The notes below the pieces were generated by a model. The model worked only from the letters and a program-made list of their open reading frames with translations, searched no databases and had not been told where the DNA came from. DNA of 64,000 nt from assembly GCF_002831645.1 (NCBI RefSeq), contig NZ_CP025117.1, forward strand, positions 4,169,001-4,233,000, written 5' to 3'. Position numbers and translations under genes: made by a program. Positions 51,139 to 60,735 of the stretch are shown one piece after another. This DNA is from Olleya sp. Bg11-27. Lineage in GTDB: Bacteria; Bacteroidota; Bacteroidia; Flavobacteriales; Flavobacteriaceae. The number at the start of each line of letters is the position of its first letter. Position 1 is the first letter of the stretch.

Positions 51139-51702
51139 TTAATTACCTCCTGGACGATTACCGTTACCCAAAACTACATCAATTACTGATGTTTTTGGTA
51201 GTTTTGTATTGGGGTCTAAAACATTGCCTTTATAACGTAGGCTTAAGACCATGTCTTTTCCTATATTATCGATATAAGTTGTTTTTCCAACTTTAAAGCC
51301 TAAAGCTTCTATCATTGGTTTTGCTTGTCTAAAACTTTTTTGACGCAAATCAGGCACTGCTATCTTACGGTATCCAGAGGGATTTAAGGTGATATATATT
51401 TTACGGTTTTCTTTTACTTGTGCATTTACTTTTGGGTCCTGCTCTATAACAGAAAACTTTGGGTAATTAGGGTTAAAATTAGCCGAGTCTTGTATTTGCA
51501 TTACCAAATTGTTTTGTTTTAGCTCAATCTCTGCTACTTTAATAGATTTTCCTGTCAAATCTGGAACGGTTTCAAACTTGCCATTATTAGTCGTTATATC
51601 CAACCACTTAAGCATCAAAAACACGATAACAACCATTGCGACTACCGCTATTGCTAATTGTTTAAAAAACGCTTTACTTTTAAGAAAACTGATTACACTC
51701 AT
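51139..51702 (-). CDS. PASTA domain membrane protein
   Basis: This 187-residue protein has one N-terminal membrane segment (about residues 15-33; LAIAVVAMVVIVFLMLKWL) followed by two PASTA domains (about 40-107 and 113-185; VPDLTGKSIKVAEIELKQNNLVMQIQD and VPDLRQKSFRQAKPMIEALGFKVGKT). PASTA domains bind peptidoglycan fragments or beta-lactams. In Bacteroidota such single-pass proteins lie next to ddl and rluD. It shares an operon with rluD and runs divergently from ddl. Confidence 0.92.
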   Translation of the reverse strand: MSVISFLKSKAFFKQLAIAVVAMVVIVFLMLKWLDITTNNGKFETVPDLTGKSIKVAEIELKQNNLVMQIQDSANFNPNYPKFSVIEQDPKVNAQVKENRKIYITLNPSGYRKIAVPDLRQKSFRQAKPMIEALGFKVGKTTYIDNIGKDMVLSLRYKGNVLDPNTKLPKTSVIDVVLGNGNRPGGN

Positions 51703-51815
51703 TTAACTATTTTTTTGTAGGCAAATATATAAAAACTAAAAGGTTTTATCTTCGGAATAAAATAAATGATATTTTTACAAAACGAATATTTTAATGGTTT
51801 ATTGAATATCTGAAA

Positions 51816-51823
51816 TAATTTTG
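51816..51823 (+). promoter_or_regulatory. -7 box upstream of ddl
   Basis: TAATTTTG, a perfect match to TAnnTTTG, lies just 7 bases before the ddl ATG (51830), so the leader would be very short or absent. No copy of the 20-bp operator precedes it. Confidence 0.4.
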
Positions 51824-51829
51824 ATTTAA

Positions 51830-52804
51830 ATGAAAAAAAACATTGCCATAATAATGGGAGGTTATTCTAGCGAATATAAGATCTCTCTTAACAGCGGAAA
51901 CGTTGTTTATCAAAATTTGGACAACACAAAATATAATGCTTTTCGTGTTCATATTTTTAAAGATAAATGGGTGTATGTTGATGATAACAACACCGAATTT
52001 ACTATAGATAAAAATGATTTCTCCGTTGTTATAAATGACACAAAAACAACGTTTGATTGCGTCTTTAACGCCATACATGGTAGTCCTGGAGAAGATGGTT
52101 TTATGCAAGGTTACTTTGCCTTAATAACTATGCCACAAACTAGCTGTGACATGTATCAAGCGGGTTTAACCTTTAATAAAAGAGACTGTTTAAGTGTTTT
52201 AAAACCTTACGGAATTTTAACCGCTGAGAGTTATTATCTTAATCTTGGAGATGTTATTAATGAAACTGAAATTGTTGCCAAAGTAGGCCTGCCTTGTTTT
52301 GTAAAAGCAAATAAAGCCGGTAGTAGTTTTGGGATTAGTAAAGTGCATAAAAAAGAAGATTTACAACAGGCTATTGCTGTTGCTTTTAAGGAAGATGATG
52401 AGATTATAATAGAATCGTTTTTAGATGGTGTAGAAGTATCCGTAGGTGTGATTACTTATAAAGGTGAAACTAAGGTGTTACCCATTACAGAAATTGTAAG
52501 CGAGAACGATTTTTTTGACTACGAAGCCAAATATTTAGGTAAATCTCAAGAAATTACGCCTGCTAGATTAACAAAAACACAAGAAGAACAGGTCAATACC
52601 GTTGCAAAAAAGGTATATGAGGTTTTAAAAATGAAAGGATTTTCTAGAAGTGAGTTTATATTTAAAGATGGCGAGCCACATTTATTAGAAATGAATACCA
52701 TTCCTGGATTAACAACCGCTAGTATTTTACCGCAACAAGCTAAAGCTGCTGGCATAACTATGGAAGACCTATTTAGTAGCGCTATTGAAGAAGCTTTAAA
52801 ATAA
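51830..52804 (+). CDS. ddl: D-alanine--D-alanine ligase
   Basis: This 324-residue ATP-grasp enzyme joins two D-alanines for peptidoglycan. It opens with IAIIMGGYSSEYKISLNSGN, then FNAIHGSPGEDGFMQGYF, and the ATP-grasp core: CFVKANKAGSSFGISKV, IIIESFLDGVEVSVGVITYKG, YEAKYLGKSQEITPARL and the final FSRSEFIFKDGEPHLLEMNTIPGLT, all typical of Ddl. The length is normal. It lies divergently from the PASTA/rluD operon, a common arrangement in this phylum. Confidence 0.96.
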   Translation: MKKNIAIIMGGYSSEYKISLNSGNVVYQNLDNTKYNAFRVHIFKDKWVYVDDNNTEFTIDKNDFSVVINDTKTTFDCVFNAIHGSPGEDGFMQGYFALITMPQTSCDMYQAGLTFNKRDCLSVLKPYGILTAESYYLNLGDVINETEIVAKVGLPCFVKANKAGSSFGISKVHKKEDLQQAIAVAFKEDDEIIIESFLDGVEVSVGVITYKGETKVLPITEIVSENDFFDYEAKYLGKSQEITPARLTKTQEEQVNTVAKKVYEVLKMKGFSRSEFIFKDGEPHLLEMNTIPGLTTASILPQQAKAAGITMEDLFSSAIEEALK

Positions 52805-52847
52805 AAAGCCTACATTTAAATACTAACTAAAACAAACCAAAACTAAC

Positions 52848-53456
52848 ATGATTTTTTACGGCAGCAAAGCAACCAAGCTAAAAGACGGTACGCTTAATAA
52901 TATTAAATGTCCCAATTGTGAAGATGGACGCACCATGCATTATGCTATTTTTGGAAAATATGCTTATTTATATTGGATCCCGATGTTTCCAATAGGAAAA
53001 GAAAATATATTAGAGTGTGCTAGTTGCAAAAAAACTTATAAATTAAAAACGCTTCCTAATCAGGTTAGGGAAAAGTTTAATCTCGAAAAAGCGGATGTTA
53101 AATATCCTATTTGGTATTTTAGTGGCTTAGCAGTTTTAGCTGTTATTATTGCCTTTTTAGTGTATTCTGGTAAGCAGAATACCGAAAACGAAAAACGCTA
53201 CATAGAAGATCCTGCGGTGGGAGATGTTTACGCTTTAGAAACACCTCAAAAAGGATATTACAGTACAATGAAGATTAACAAAGTTACTGCCGACAGTATT
53301 TTTGTGATTTACAATGACGTGTCTATTGACAAAAAATCAAAGACCTACAAAATAGACAAACCTGAAAATTATACTACAGAATTTGATGGTTATTCAAAAG
53401 CAGAAATAAAATCTCTTTTTGCAAAAAAAACCATTTACGATGTTGACAGAGACTAA
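52848..53456 (+). CDS. Zinc-ribbon protein with one membrane segment, unknown
   Basis: This 202-residue protein has a four-Cys zinc ribbon near the N-terminus (CPNCEDGRTMHY...LECASCKK, about residues 19-62), then a membrane segment (about 86-104, YFSGLAVLAVIIAFLVYS), and an outer domain of about 95 residues (AVGDVYALETPQKGYYSTMKINKVTADSIFVIYND), beta-rich. It lies between ddl and coaD with short gaps (43 and 10 bases). No activity can be given. Confidence 0.8.
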   Translation: MIFYGSKATKLKDGTLNNIKCPNCEDGRTMHYAIFGKYAYLYWIPMFPIGKENILECASCKKTYKLKTLPNQVREKFNLEKADVKYPIWYFSGLAVLAVIIAFLVYSGKQNTENEKRYIEDPAVGDVYALETPQKGYYSTMKINKVTADSIFVIYNDVSIDKKSKTYKIDKPENYTTEFDGYSKAEIKSLFAKKTIYDVDRD

Positions 53457-53466
53457 AAAACAAACT

Positions 53467-53925
53467 ATGAGACGCGCACTTTTTCCAGGATCTTTTGATC
53501 CGATTACATTAGGTCATTACGATATCATTAAACGAGGCATCAAACTTTTTGACGAAGTTATTGTTGCTATTGGTGTCAATTCTGAAAAAAAATATATGTT
53601 TTCTTTAGAAGAAAGAAAACGCTTTTTAGAAGATACTTTTAAGGACGAACCAAAAGTAAAAATTGTAACCTATAAAGGCTTAACTATCGATTTTTGTAAA
53701 GTTGTAGATGCCCAATTTATTTTACGTGGTTTGCGTAATCCTGCAGATTTTGAATTCGAAAAAGCAATTGCACATACCAACCGTAAACTTTCTAAAATTG
53801 AAACGGTCTTTTTGCTAACTGCTGCAAGAACCAGCTATATCTCTTCTTCTATTGTTAGAGAGGTTATTAGAAACAATGGAGATTACACTGTTTTAGTACC
53901 CGATAGTGTTAGGACAAAACATTAG
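53467..53925 (+). CDS. coaD: Phosphopantetheine adenylyltransferase
   Basis: This 152-residue enzyme catalyses the penultimate step of coenzyme A synthesis (4'-phosphopantetheine + ATP). Family motifs: RRALFPGSFDPITLGHYDIIKRG at the N-terminus (the T/HxGH nucleotide loop), VAIGVNSEKKYMFSLEERKRFL, LRGLRNPADFEFEKAIAHTNRKL, VFLLTAARTSYISSSIVREVIRNNGD. I start at the ATG at 53467 (MRRALFPG); a longer in-frame start at 53419 would add 16 residues that overlap the previous gene. The stop codon (cat tag, 53923-53925) coincides with a CATTAGG repeat. Confidence 0.96.
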   Translation: MRRALFPGSFDPITLGHYDIIKRGIKLFDEVIVAIGVNSEKKYMFSLEERKRFLEDTFKDEPKVKIVTYKGLTIDFCKVVDAQFILRGLRNPADFEFEKAIAHTNRKLSKIETVFLLTAARTSYISSSIVREVIRNNGDYTVLVPDSVRTKH

Positions 53926-53954
53926 GCATTAGGCATTAGGCATTAGGCATTAGG
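53920..53954 (+). repeat. Heptanucleotide tandem repeat (CATTAGG)5 across the coaD stop
   Basis: Five perfect tandem copies of CATTAGG occupy 53920-53954. The first supplies the final His codon and TAG stop of coaD. Seven is not a multiple of three, so copy-number change downstream of the stop would not alter the protein. Confidence 0.85.
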
Positions 53955-53957
53955 AAA

Positions 53958-54002
53958 ACTAAAAAAAGCATCATGATTTAAATCATGATGCTTTTTTTAG
54001 TT
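53958..54002. terminator. Long perfect-palindrome terminator, coaD/SulP
   Basis: AACTAAAAAAAGCATCATGA and TCATGATGCTTTTTTTAGTT flank a short AT loop and form a near-perfect palindrome with A and T runs on both strands, so it can serve both converging genes (coaD forward, SulP reverse). The following 54003-54085 is T/C-rich. Confidence 0.85.
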
Positions 54003-54085
54003 AAAGACTATTTCTTTTGCCTTTTTGCTTCTGCCTTATCCCTTTTAGTTTTTGCCTTTTGCCTATTCAAAGACCGAGTCAAAGC

Positions 54086-55747
54086 CTAAAACTTATATTC
54101 TGACAAAGGCTTAGGGAAATCCTCAGGATTAGCTGCTAAATGATATCTAGGATCGTCTATATCCTCTACAACCACTTCTCTAAACTTAGGACTAGATTTA
54201 TATAGTAGCACTTTACAATCTTCGCTTAAATGCTTTAAACGGATTTGCTTTCCTTCTTTTTCATACTTTTCTACTAGATTAAAAATAGCTTCTAAAGCAG
54301 AATGGTCGCTAATTCTAGATTCGACAAAATCTATCTCCACTTTTTCAGGATCGTTTTTAGCATCAAACTTCTCATTAAATGCTTGGATACTTCCAAAAAA
54401 TAATGGTCCCCAGATTTCGTAAATCTTAGTTCCGTCTGCTTTGATACGTTTTCTTGCCCTAATTTTAGTTGCGTTTTCCCATGCAAATACTAATGCTGAA
54501 ATTATGACTCCAATAAATACAGCCACTGCTAAATCTACAAACACTGTTACTAAAGACACTGTAATAAGAACCACTGCATCAGACTTAGGTATTTTCTTTA
54601 ATATTCTAAAACTTGACCATGCAAATGTTTCAATAACCATCATAAACATAACACCAACTAACGCTGCAATTGGCACCATTTCTATCAACTGATCAGCAAA
54701 TAATATAAAAGATAGTAAGGTTACCGCCATCATAATACCAGATAATCTTCCACGTCCACCAGCATTAATATTAATAACTGTTTGACCAATCATACCACAA
54801 CCACCGGTACCACCAAATAGCCCAGAAACAATATTTCCGGCACCTTGTGCGACACATTCTCTGTTCCCGTTTCCTCTAGTTTCTGTTAACTCGTCCACTA
54901 AATTCATAGTCATTAAAGACTCAATTAATCCAACAGATGCTGCTAAAAATGCAGGTAGTGCAATAAACTTTAAAGTATCTAAATTAAAAGGTAATTTCTC
55001 CCAAAGCTCCATGTTTGGTGTTGGAAATTCTCCTTTTAAACCTGTACCACCACCTTCAACAATATAAGATCCAACGGTAGACACATCCATATTAAAACCA
55101 ATAACTATTAAACTAGTCACCAATATAGCCGTTAATGCTGCTGGCAATTTTTTAGTTAGTTTAGGTAATCCCCAAATAATACCCATTGTTAGTAACACTA
55201 ACCCAATCATGATATATAACTCTGACCCTTGCATGTACGTACTAATGTATTCCTTTACACCTGCATCAGAAATTTGTAATGATTTATGAGAGAACATTTT
55301 GACTTGTGCCATAAAAATTACAATAGACAACCCGTTTACAAACCCCATCATTACTGGATGCGGAATCAAACGCACAAAACGTCCTAGTTTAAAAACACCT
55401 GCTAAAATTTGTATTATCCCCATTAACACGACACACCCCATTAGGTAGAAAAACCCCATATTTTCAATAGGTGTATCCATCAACATTCCTTTAGTATGCC
55501 CATCGGCAATCATCGTTACAAAAATAACGGCTACCGCTCCTGCTGCTCCAGATATCAAACCTGGTCTTCCACCAAAAATAGCGGTAATTAATCCAATTAT
55601 AAACGCACCAGATAATGCCATTAATGGATCAATTTGTGCCACAAAAGCAAATGCCACCACCTCTGGAATCATAGCTAGAGACACTGTTATTCCTGCTAAT
55701 ACATCATCCTTTGCATTCGGGATTATTTTTCTAATAAACTCAGTCAT
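54086..55747 (-). CDS. SulP-family anion transporter with STAS domain
   Basis: This 553-residue inner-membrane protein has the SulP family opening NAKDDVLAGITVSLAMIPEVVAFAFVAQIDPLMALSGAF, with about 10-12 membrane segments (to residue about 430). A cytoplasmic STAS domain follows (about 445-540; WGPLFFGSIQAFNEKFD, VEIDFVESRISDHSALEAI). SulP transporters move sulfate, bicarbonate or other anions; the substrate is unclear. The motif QGAGNIVSGLFGGTGGCGMIGQTVIN is also characteristic. It is transcribed alone, divergently from the M14 peptidase gene. Confidence 0.95.
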   Translation of the reverse strand: MTEFIRKIIPNAKDDVLAGITVSLAMIPEVVAFAFVAQIDPLMALSGAFIIGLITAIFGGRPGLISGAAGAVAVIFVTMIADGHTKGMLMDTPIENMGFFYLMGCVVLMGIIQILAGVFKLGRFVRLIPHPVMMGFVNGLSIVIFMAQVKMFSHKSLQISDAGVKEYISTYMQGSELYIMIGLVLLTMGIIWGLPKLTKKLPAALTAILVTSLIVIGFNMDVSTVGSYIVEGGGTGLKGEFPTPNMELWEKLPFNLDTLKFIALPAFLAASVGLIESLMTMNLVDELTETRGNGNRECVAQGAGNIVSGLFGGTGGCGMIGQTVININAGGRGRLSGIMMAVTLLSFILFADQLIEMVPIAALVGVMFMMVIETFAWSSFRILKKIPKSDAVVLITVSLVTVFVDLAVAVFIGVIISALVFAWENATKIRARKRIKADGTKIYEIWGPLFFGSIQAFNEKFDAKNDPEKVEIDFVESRISDHSALEAIFNLVEKYEKEGKQIRLKHLSEDCKVLLYKSSPKFREVVVEDIDDPRYHLAANPEDFPKPLSEYKF

Positions 55748-55808
55748 ATCTTCAATTTTTCAAGCTGCAAAAGTACGTTTAATTACAACAATCACAAGTC
55801 TATAGTAT

Positions 55809-55816
55809 TATATTTG
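55809..55816 (+). promoter_or_regulatory. -7 box of the M14 peptidase gene
   Basis: TATATTTG matches TAnnTTTG and lies 28 bases before the ATG at 55844. It overlaps the TTG at 55814 that would start a longer reading frame, which argues against that start. Confidence 0.6.
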
Positions 55817-55843
55817 TGTAACCCCTTTTTTAAAACAGTAGTA

Positions 55844-57577
55844 ATGAAAAAAATAATAGTCCTATTTATTCTAATCGTTTCATGTCAAACAGCAACTAAA
55901 ACCGACTTCGATTTTGAAACAGTATTTGAGAAGTCTAATGGATTAGAAACGGCTACTTATTATCAAACTATTCAATTTTATAAAAACTTAGCGACTGCCC
56001 ACCCTTCCATTACTATAGATTCCATTGGCACAACAGACTCAGGCAAACCATTACATTTAGTAACCTTAAACCCTGATGGTAACTTTAATTATAATAACAT
56101 TAGAAGTGAAAAACGCATTTTACTAATTAATAACGGAATTCACCCTGGAGAATCCGATGGTATTGATGCTACAATGCTATTGTTTAGAGATATTGCCAAT
56201 GGTACAATCACTGCTCCAAAGCATACCGTATTAACAACCATTCCTATTTACAATGTTGGTGGAAGCTTAAACCGTAACACAGGGACAAGAACCAATCAAA
56301 ACGGACCAAAAGCATATGGATTTAGAGGTAATGCTAGAAACTTTGACCTGAACAGAGATTTTATAAAAAGTGATACTAAAAATGCAAAGACGTTTGCACA
56401 GATTTTTCATTTAGTACAACCCGACGTTTTTATTGATAATCACGTTAGTAATGGTGCTGATTACCAATACACCTTAACTCATTTATTTACACAACATAAC
56501 AAACTAGGCGGATCATTAGGAAGCTATCTTCACAATACAATGCAACCTAATTTAGAACATAAGTTAGCTAAAAAAAAATGGGACATCACACCTTATGTCA
56601 ATGTTTTTAATACGGTTCCCGAAGCTGGTTTTAGTCAATTTATGGACAGCCCGCGCTATTCTACTGGATACACAACATTATTTAACACATTAGGCATGAT
56701 GGTAGAAACACACATGCTTAAACCTTATAAACAACGTGTAGAAGGGACTTATGAGTTAATGAAATCTATGATAGAAATTATAGAAGAAGACCATGAGCAA
56801 ATAAAAACTCTACGCCTAGAGGCGAATCAAAAACTTTTAGCTAAAACAACTTATCCTTTACAATGGGAAATTGATACCACAAAAACCACAACATTACAAT
56901 TTAAAGGTTTTGAAGGTCACAGAATACCGAGTAATATTACTGAAGCCGATCGTTTAAAATACGACGTTAACAAACCGTTTACAAAACCTATTGCCTACCA
57001 AAACTACTTCAAACCTAGTGTTGAGGTTAGTATTCCAAAAGCGTACATCATACCACAAGGTTGGTGGCCTGTTATTGAACTTTTAAAATTGAATACTGTA
57101 GAACTGAAAACGTTAACCAAGGACACAACCATAACGGTACAATCTTATAAAATTGATACGTTTGAAACTAGAACAAAAGCTTACGAGGGACATTACCAAC
57201 ATTATAATACTTCCATAAAATCTTCAGAAGAAGCTATTCTTTTCAGAAAAGGAGATTTTTTAATTGAAACCAATCAAGCCGCGTTTAGATATCTCATTGA
57301 AACTTTAGAACCACAAGCTCCAGATTCATTTTTCAACTGGAATTTCTTTGATACAATTCTACAACAAAAAGAAGGATTTTCGCCCTACGTTTGGGAAGAT
57401 AAAGCGGAATTATTATTGGCAAAAAAACCTAAACTAGAAACAGAATTTAATCTTAAAAAATCGCACGATAAAAATTTCGCAACTAATTGGTACTCACAAT
57501 TAGACTGGCTTCATAAGCACAGCGATAATTATGAAAAATCACACTTACAATATCCTGTTTTTAGAGTGAAAAAATAA
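55844..57577 (+). CDS. M14-family zinc metallopeptidase, lipoprotein
   Basis: This 577-residue exported protein begins MKKIIVLFILIVSCQTA, a lipoprotein signal with Cys at residue 14. The M14 carboxypeptidase fold is visible: NNGIHPGESDGIDATM with zinc ligands His100 and Glu103, NRDFIKSD, DNHVSNGADYQYT with the third ligand His near 200, and LGMMVETHMLKPYKQR with the catalytic-type Glu near 288. The C-terminal part (about 380-577) is beta-rich and unassigned. It probably cleaves peptide bonds at the cell surface. The start at 55844 is chosen over the TTG at 55814 because of the promoter there. Confidence 0.93.
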   Translation: MKKIIVLFILIVSCQTATKTDFDFETVFEKSNGLETATYYQTIQFYKNLATAHPSITIDSIGTTDSGKPLHLVTLNPDGNFNYNNIRSEKRILLINNGIHPGESDGIDATMLLFRDIANGTITAPKHTVLTTIPIYNVGGSLNRNTGTRTNQNGPKAYGFRGNARNFDLNRDFIKSDTKNAKTFAQIFHLVQPDVFIDNHVSNGADYQYTLTHLFTQHNKLGGSLGSYLHNTMQPNLEHKLAKKKWDITPYVNVFNTVPEAGFSQFMDSPRYSTGYTTLFNTLGMMVETHMLKPYKQRVEGTYELMKSMIEIIEEDHEQIKTLRLEANQKLLAKTTYPLQWEIDTTKTTTLQFKGFEGHRIPSNITEADRLKYDVNKPFTKPIAYQNYFKPSVEVSIPKAYIIPQGWWPVIELLKLNTVELKTLTKDTTITVQSYKIDTFETRTKAYEGHYQHYNTSIKSSEEAILFRKGDFLIETNQAAFRYLIETLEPQAPDSFFNWNFFDTILQQKEGFSPYVWEDKAELLLAKKPKLETEFNLKKSHDKNFATNWYSQLDWLHKHSDNYEKSHLQYPVFRVKK

Positions 57578-57653
57578 ATGTAAAAAATATTTTTTTGAGT
57601 TGTTTTTTCAATTTGTTTTTATACTACATTTACTTAAAATATCAAGTATAAAA

Positions 57654-59180
57654 ATGAAACCACAAGACATTGAAAATATTGAATTAGCATACCTTACTTT
57701 GGATGATTATCAAGAGTTAAAAGAGGCTATGCAAGAAGCATATAAGTCTATGCCTAATTTATATTGGAGAGAACATCAAATTAAAACCTTAATAGACAAG
57801 TTTCCGGAAGGACAAGTTGTTATTAAAATCAACAACCAAATTGCCGGTTGTGCATTATCTATAATAGTAGATTACGATAGGATCGAAGAAGAACACACCT
57901 ACGAGGATATTACAGGCAACTACTCTTTCAACACACATACCAAATCTGGAGATGTCCTTTATGGTATTGATGTTTTTATAAAACCTAAATTTAGAGGGTT
58001 ACGTTTAGGAAGACGTTTATATGATTATAGAAAAGAATTAAGCGAACAACTTAACCTAAGAGGTATTGTTTTTGGCGGTCGTATTCCAAACTACCACAAT
58101 CACCAAGACAAAATGACGCCTAAGGAATACATGGATAAAGTGAAGCGTAAGGAAATCCATGATTCCGTACTAAACTTTCAAATATCAAATGACTTTCACC
58201 CACTACGTGTTTTAAAAGGCTACTTAGAAGGGGATAAAGATTCTGGAGAATTTGCGGTGCTTTTAGAATGGGATAATATTTATTACAAAAAACCATCTAA
58301 AAAAGCAGCTACCAAGAAAAAAGTAGTACGTCTAGGCCTTATACAGTGGCAAATGCGTTTGTATAAGGACCTGGAAGAATTAATGCAGCAAGCCGAATAT
58401 TTTGTCGATGCCGTATCTGGATACCGTTCTGACTTTGCGTTATTTCCTGAGTTTTTTAACGCGCCTTTAATGGCTACCAACAACCATTTACCGGTGTCTG
58501 AAGCTATTAGAGAATTAGCAAAACATACGGATGAGATTGTACAACGCTTTTCGGAATTAGCAATTACTTATAACATCAATATTATTACAGGAAGTTTTCC
58601 AGAGATGAAAGACGACCTATTATATAACGTAGGTTATTTATGTAGACGAGATGGAACATTAGAACGTTATGAAAAATTACACGTCACACCCGATGAAGCT
58701 AAAGTTTGGGGGATGCAAGGTGGTAATAAACTACAGGCATTTGATACCGATTGCGGAAAAATAGGAATTTTAATTTGCTACGATTCTGAGTTCCCTGAGT
58801 TAAGCAGATTATTAGCTGATGAAGGTATGGACATATTATTTGTCCCGTTTTTAACGGATACACAAAACGGGTATTCTAGAGTCCGTCATTGTGCACAAGC
58901 ACGTGCTATAGAAAACGAATGTTATGTTGCTATTGCGGGTAGCGTTGGTAACTTACCAAAAGTACATAACATGGACATCCAATATGCGCAATCCATGGTG
59001 TTTACGCCTTGCGATTTTGCGTTCCCTGCAAATGGTATAAAAGCAGAAGCTACAGCAAACACAGAAATGATTTTAATTGCAGATGTGGACATAGATTTAC
59101 TACGCGAATTAAACCAATTTGGTAGCGTTAGAAACCTAAAAGACAGACGTAAAGACATTTTCAGCTTGACTAAAAAATAG
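57654..59180 (+). CDS. GNAT acetyltransferase fused to a carbon-nitrogen hydrolase
   Basis: This 508-residue protein has an N-terminal GNAT domain (about 1-200; YGIDVFIKPKFRGLRLGRRLYDYRKEL is the acetyl-CoA loop) and a C-terminal nitrilase-superfamily domain (about 228-505). The catalytic triad is visible: Glu266 in FPEFFN, Lys near 340 in YEKLHVTPDE, and Cys near 376 in LICYDSEFPE. This fusion is known in several bacterial groups, including Bacteroidota, but the substrate is not settled. An ATG at 57654 is preferred; a longer frame from 57600 has a TTG start in T-rich sequence. A terminator follows. Confidence 0.94.
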   Translation: MKPQDIENIELAYLTLDDYQELKEAMQEAYKSMPNLYWREHQIKTLIDKFPEGQVVIKINNQIAGCALSIIVDYDRIEEEHTYEDITGNYSFNTHTKSGDVLYGIDVFIKPKFRGLRLGRRLYDYRKELSEQLNLRGIVFGGRIPNYHNHQDKMTPKEYMDKVKRKEIHDSVLNFQISNDFHPLRVLKGYLEGDKDSGEFAVLLEWDNIYYKKPSKKAATKKKVVRLGLIQWQMRLYKDLEELMQQAEYFVDAVSGYRSDFALFPEFFNAPLMATNNHLPVSEAIRELAKHTDEIVQRFSELAITYNINIITGSFPEMKDDLLYNVGYLCRRDGTLERYEKLHVTPDEAKVWGMQGGNKLQAFDTDCGKIGILICYDSEFPELSRLLADEGMDILFVPFLTDTQNGYSRVRHCAQARAIENECYVAIAGSVGNLPKVHNMDIQYAQSMVFTPCDFAFPANGIKAEATANTEMILIADVDIDLLRELNQFGSVRNLKDRRKDIFSLTKK

Positions 59181-59206
59181 GCTTTACTATTTATTAAAAA
59201 TTTAAC

Positions 59207-59240
59207 TAAACTGGTTTTACTTTTTGTGAAACCAGTTTAA
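59207..59240 (+). terminator. Rho-independent terminator
   Basis: TAAACTGGTTT pairs with AAACCAGTTTA around a short loop, followed by AAAAATAATAT. Located after the GNAT/hydrolase gene. Confidence 0.65.
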
Positions 59241-59287
59241 AAATAATATAACTTTACTTATAATTTATATCGCGATCATCGCATAAA

Positions 59288-60733
59288 ATGAACAAATACA
59301 TTGTTGTCAATCAACCTGAAAAATGGCATTTTTCGATTGAGAATATTACGGTAATTTCTTCTCAAGACTATCTTACCAATCCTAAGTTTTCACTTTTAAA
59401 AAAAGCGAGAATATTTAACCTTTGCAAAGACTACAGCTACCAATCTAAAGGATATTACGTGTCTTTATTAGCAGAAGCCAGAGGCCATTTAGCCATTCCT
59501 ACGGTTAGAAACATTGTAGATTTAAAAACTTTAAAACTCGTTAAAATTGTATCGGACGAGTTTGATGATGTTATCCAACAAAGTTTAAAAAGTATTAAAT
59601 CAAGAGAATTTACATTAAGCATCTATTTTGGACAAAATGTAGCTCAAAAATATAAAGAGCTAAGCAGCTTATTTTATAAACATTTTCAAGTGCCTTTTTT
59701 ACGTATTAAGTTTCATCATAACAACAAATGGAACATACAAAGTATTAAAGCCATTTCAGAATCCGAAATCCCAGCGGATCATATCGAAAGTGTCAACGTA
59801 TTCGCCAATCAATATTTTGCAAAAAAACGTTACGACACACCTAAATTAGCGACGTCAGATTTTGATTTAGCTATTTTAGTTAACCCAAACGACCCCGCGC
59901 CTCCAAGCAACGCCAAAGCCTTAAAAAAGTTTATTGATATTGCTGAAAAAATGAATATTTATGCCGAAATCATAGAACCTAAAGACTTAAGTCGCCTATC
60001 GTCTTTTGATGCTTTATTTATTAGACAAAGTACAGAAGTTAATAATGAAGCCTATGCTTTTGCTAGAAAAGCACAACAAGAAGGACTCGCAATTATTGAT
60101 TATCCCGAAGCAATTTTAAAATGTTGCAACAAAGTGTATATGGCAGAGGCTTTGAACAATGCACATATTGCAACACCAAAAACAGTCATTGTACATAAAG
60201 AGAATAGAGCGTTAGTTTTAGAACAAGTAGGCTTACCATGTGTTTTAAAAGCACCAGATAGCACGTTTTCGTTTGGTGTAAAAAAAGCAAAAACAGCAGC
60301 AGAATATGATACGTTAGTCTCTGAAATGCTTAAAGAATCAGACTTAATTATTGCGCAAGAATTTTGCCCATCTGATTACGATTGGCGTATTGGAATTATA
60401 GACGATGTGCCTTTTTATGCCTGTAAATACTACATGGCAAAAGGACATTGGCAAATCTATAATTGGAATGCCGATAAAAAAAACGATCAAGATGGTGACG
60501 CAGATTGCCTACCAATAGAAGACGTCCCAAAAACGGTTATTACTATGGCTATAAAATCGGCTAAACTGATGGGGAAAGGTTTATATGGTATTGACATCAA
60601 AGTGGTAAACAATACACCAATGGTTATTGAAATTAATGATAACCCTAACATTGACTTTGGAGTAGAAGACGCATTTTATGGTGATCTAGTCTACACAAAA
60701 ATATTGAATGCTTTAAAAACAAGATTGGAATAA
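59288..60733 (+). CDS. RimK-like ATP-grasp ligase
   Basis: This 481-residue cytoplasmic protein has a RimK-family N-terminal part (about 1-190: SSQDYLTNPKFSLLKKARIFNLCKDYSYQSKGYYVSLLAEARGH), then an ATP-grasp domain (about 280-475): CCNKVYMAEALNNAHIATPKTVIVHKENRALV, LPCVLKAPDSTFSFGVKKA, LIIAQEFCPSDYDWRIGIID, and a final VVNNTPMVIEINDNPNIDFGVEDAFYGDLVYTKIL. RimK-type ligases attach amino acids to proteins or small molecules. The next gene starts 3 bases after the stop. Together with the GCS2-like ligase and amidohydrolase it forms a conserved three-gene unit. Confidence 0.94.
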   Translation: MNKYIVVNQPEKWHFSIENITVISSQDYLTNPKFSLLKKARIFNLCKDYSYQSKGYYVSLLAEARGHLAIPTVRNIVDLKTLKLVKIVSDEFDDVIQQSLKSIKSREFTLSIYFGQNVAQKYKELSSLFYKHFQVPFLRIKFHHNNKWNIQSIKAISESEIPADHIESVNVFANQYFAKKRYDTPKLATSDFDLAILVNPNDPAPPSNAKALKKFIDIAEKMNIYAEIIEPKDLSRLSSFDALFIRQSTEVNNEAYAFARKAQQEGLAIIDYPEAILKCCNKVYMAEALNNAHIATPKTVIVHKENRALVLEQVGLPCVLKAPDSTFSFGVKKAKTAAEYDTLVSEMLKESDLIIAQEFCPSDYDWRIGIIDDVPFYACKYYMAKGHWQIYNWNADKKNDQDGDADCLPIEDVPKTVITMAIKSAKLMGKGLYGIDIKVVNNTPMVIEINDNPNIDFGVEDAFYGDLVYTKILNALKTRLE

Positions 60734-60735
60734 TT

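Noticed and set aside
53419-53466. N-terminal extension of coaD
   Set aside because: It overlaps the previous gene, and CoaD proteins start at the MRRALFPGSFDP segment.
53920-53954. CATTAGG repeats as a CRISPR
   Set aside because: The unit is 7 bases with no spacers and no cas genes are near.
57600-57653. N-terminal extension of the GNAT/hydrolase protein
   Set aside because: The TTG start is in T-rich sequence with hydrophobic residues unlike the family; the ATG at 57654 gives the expected N-terminus.
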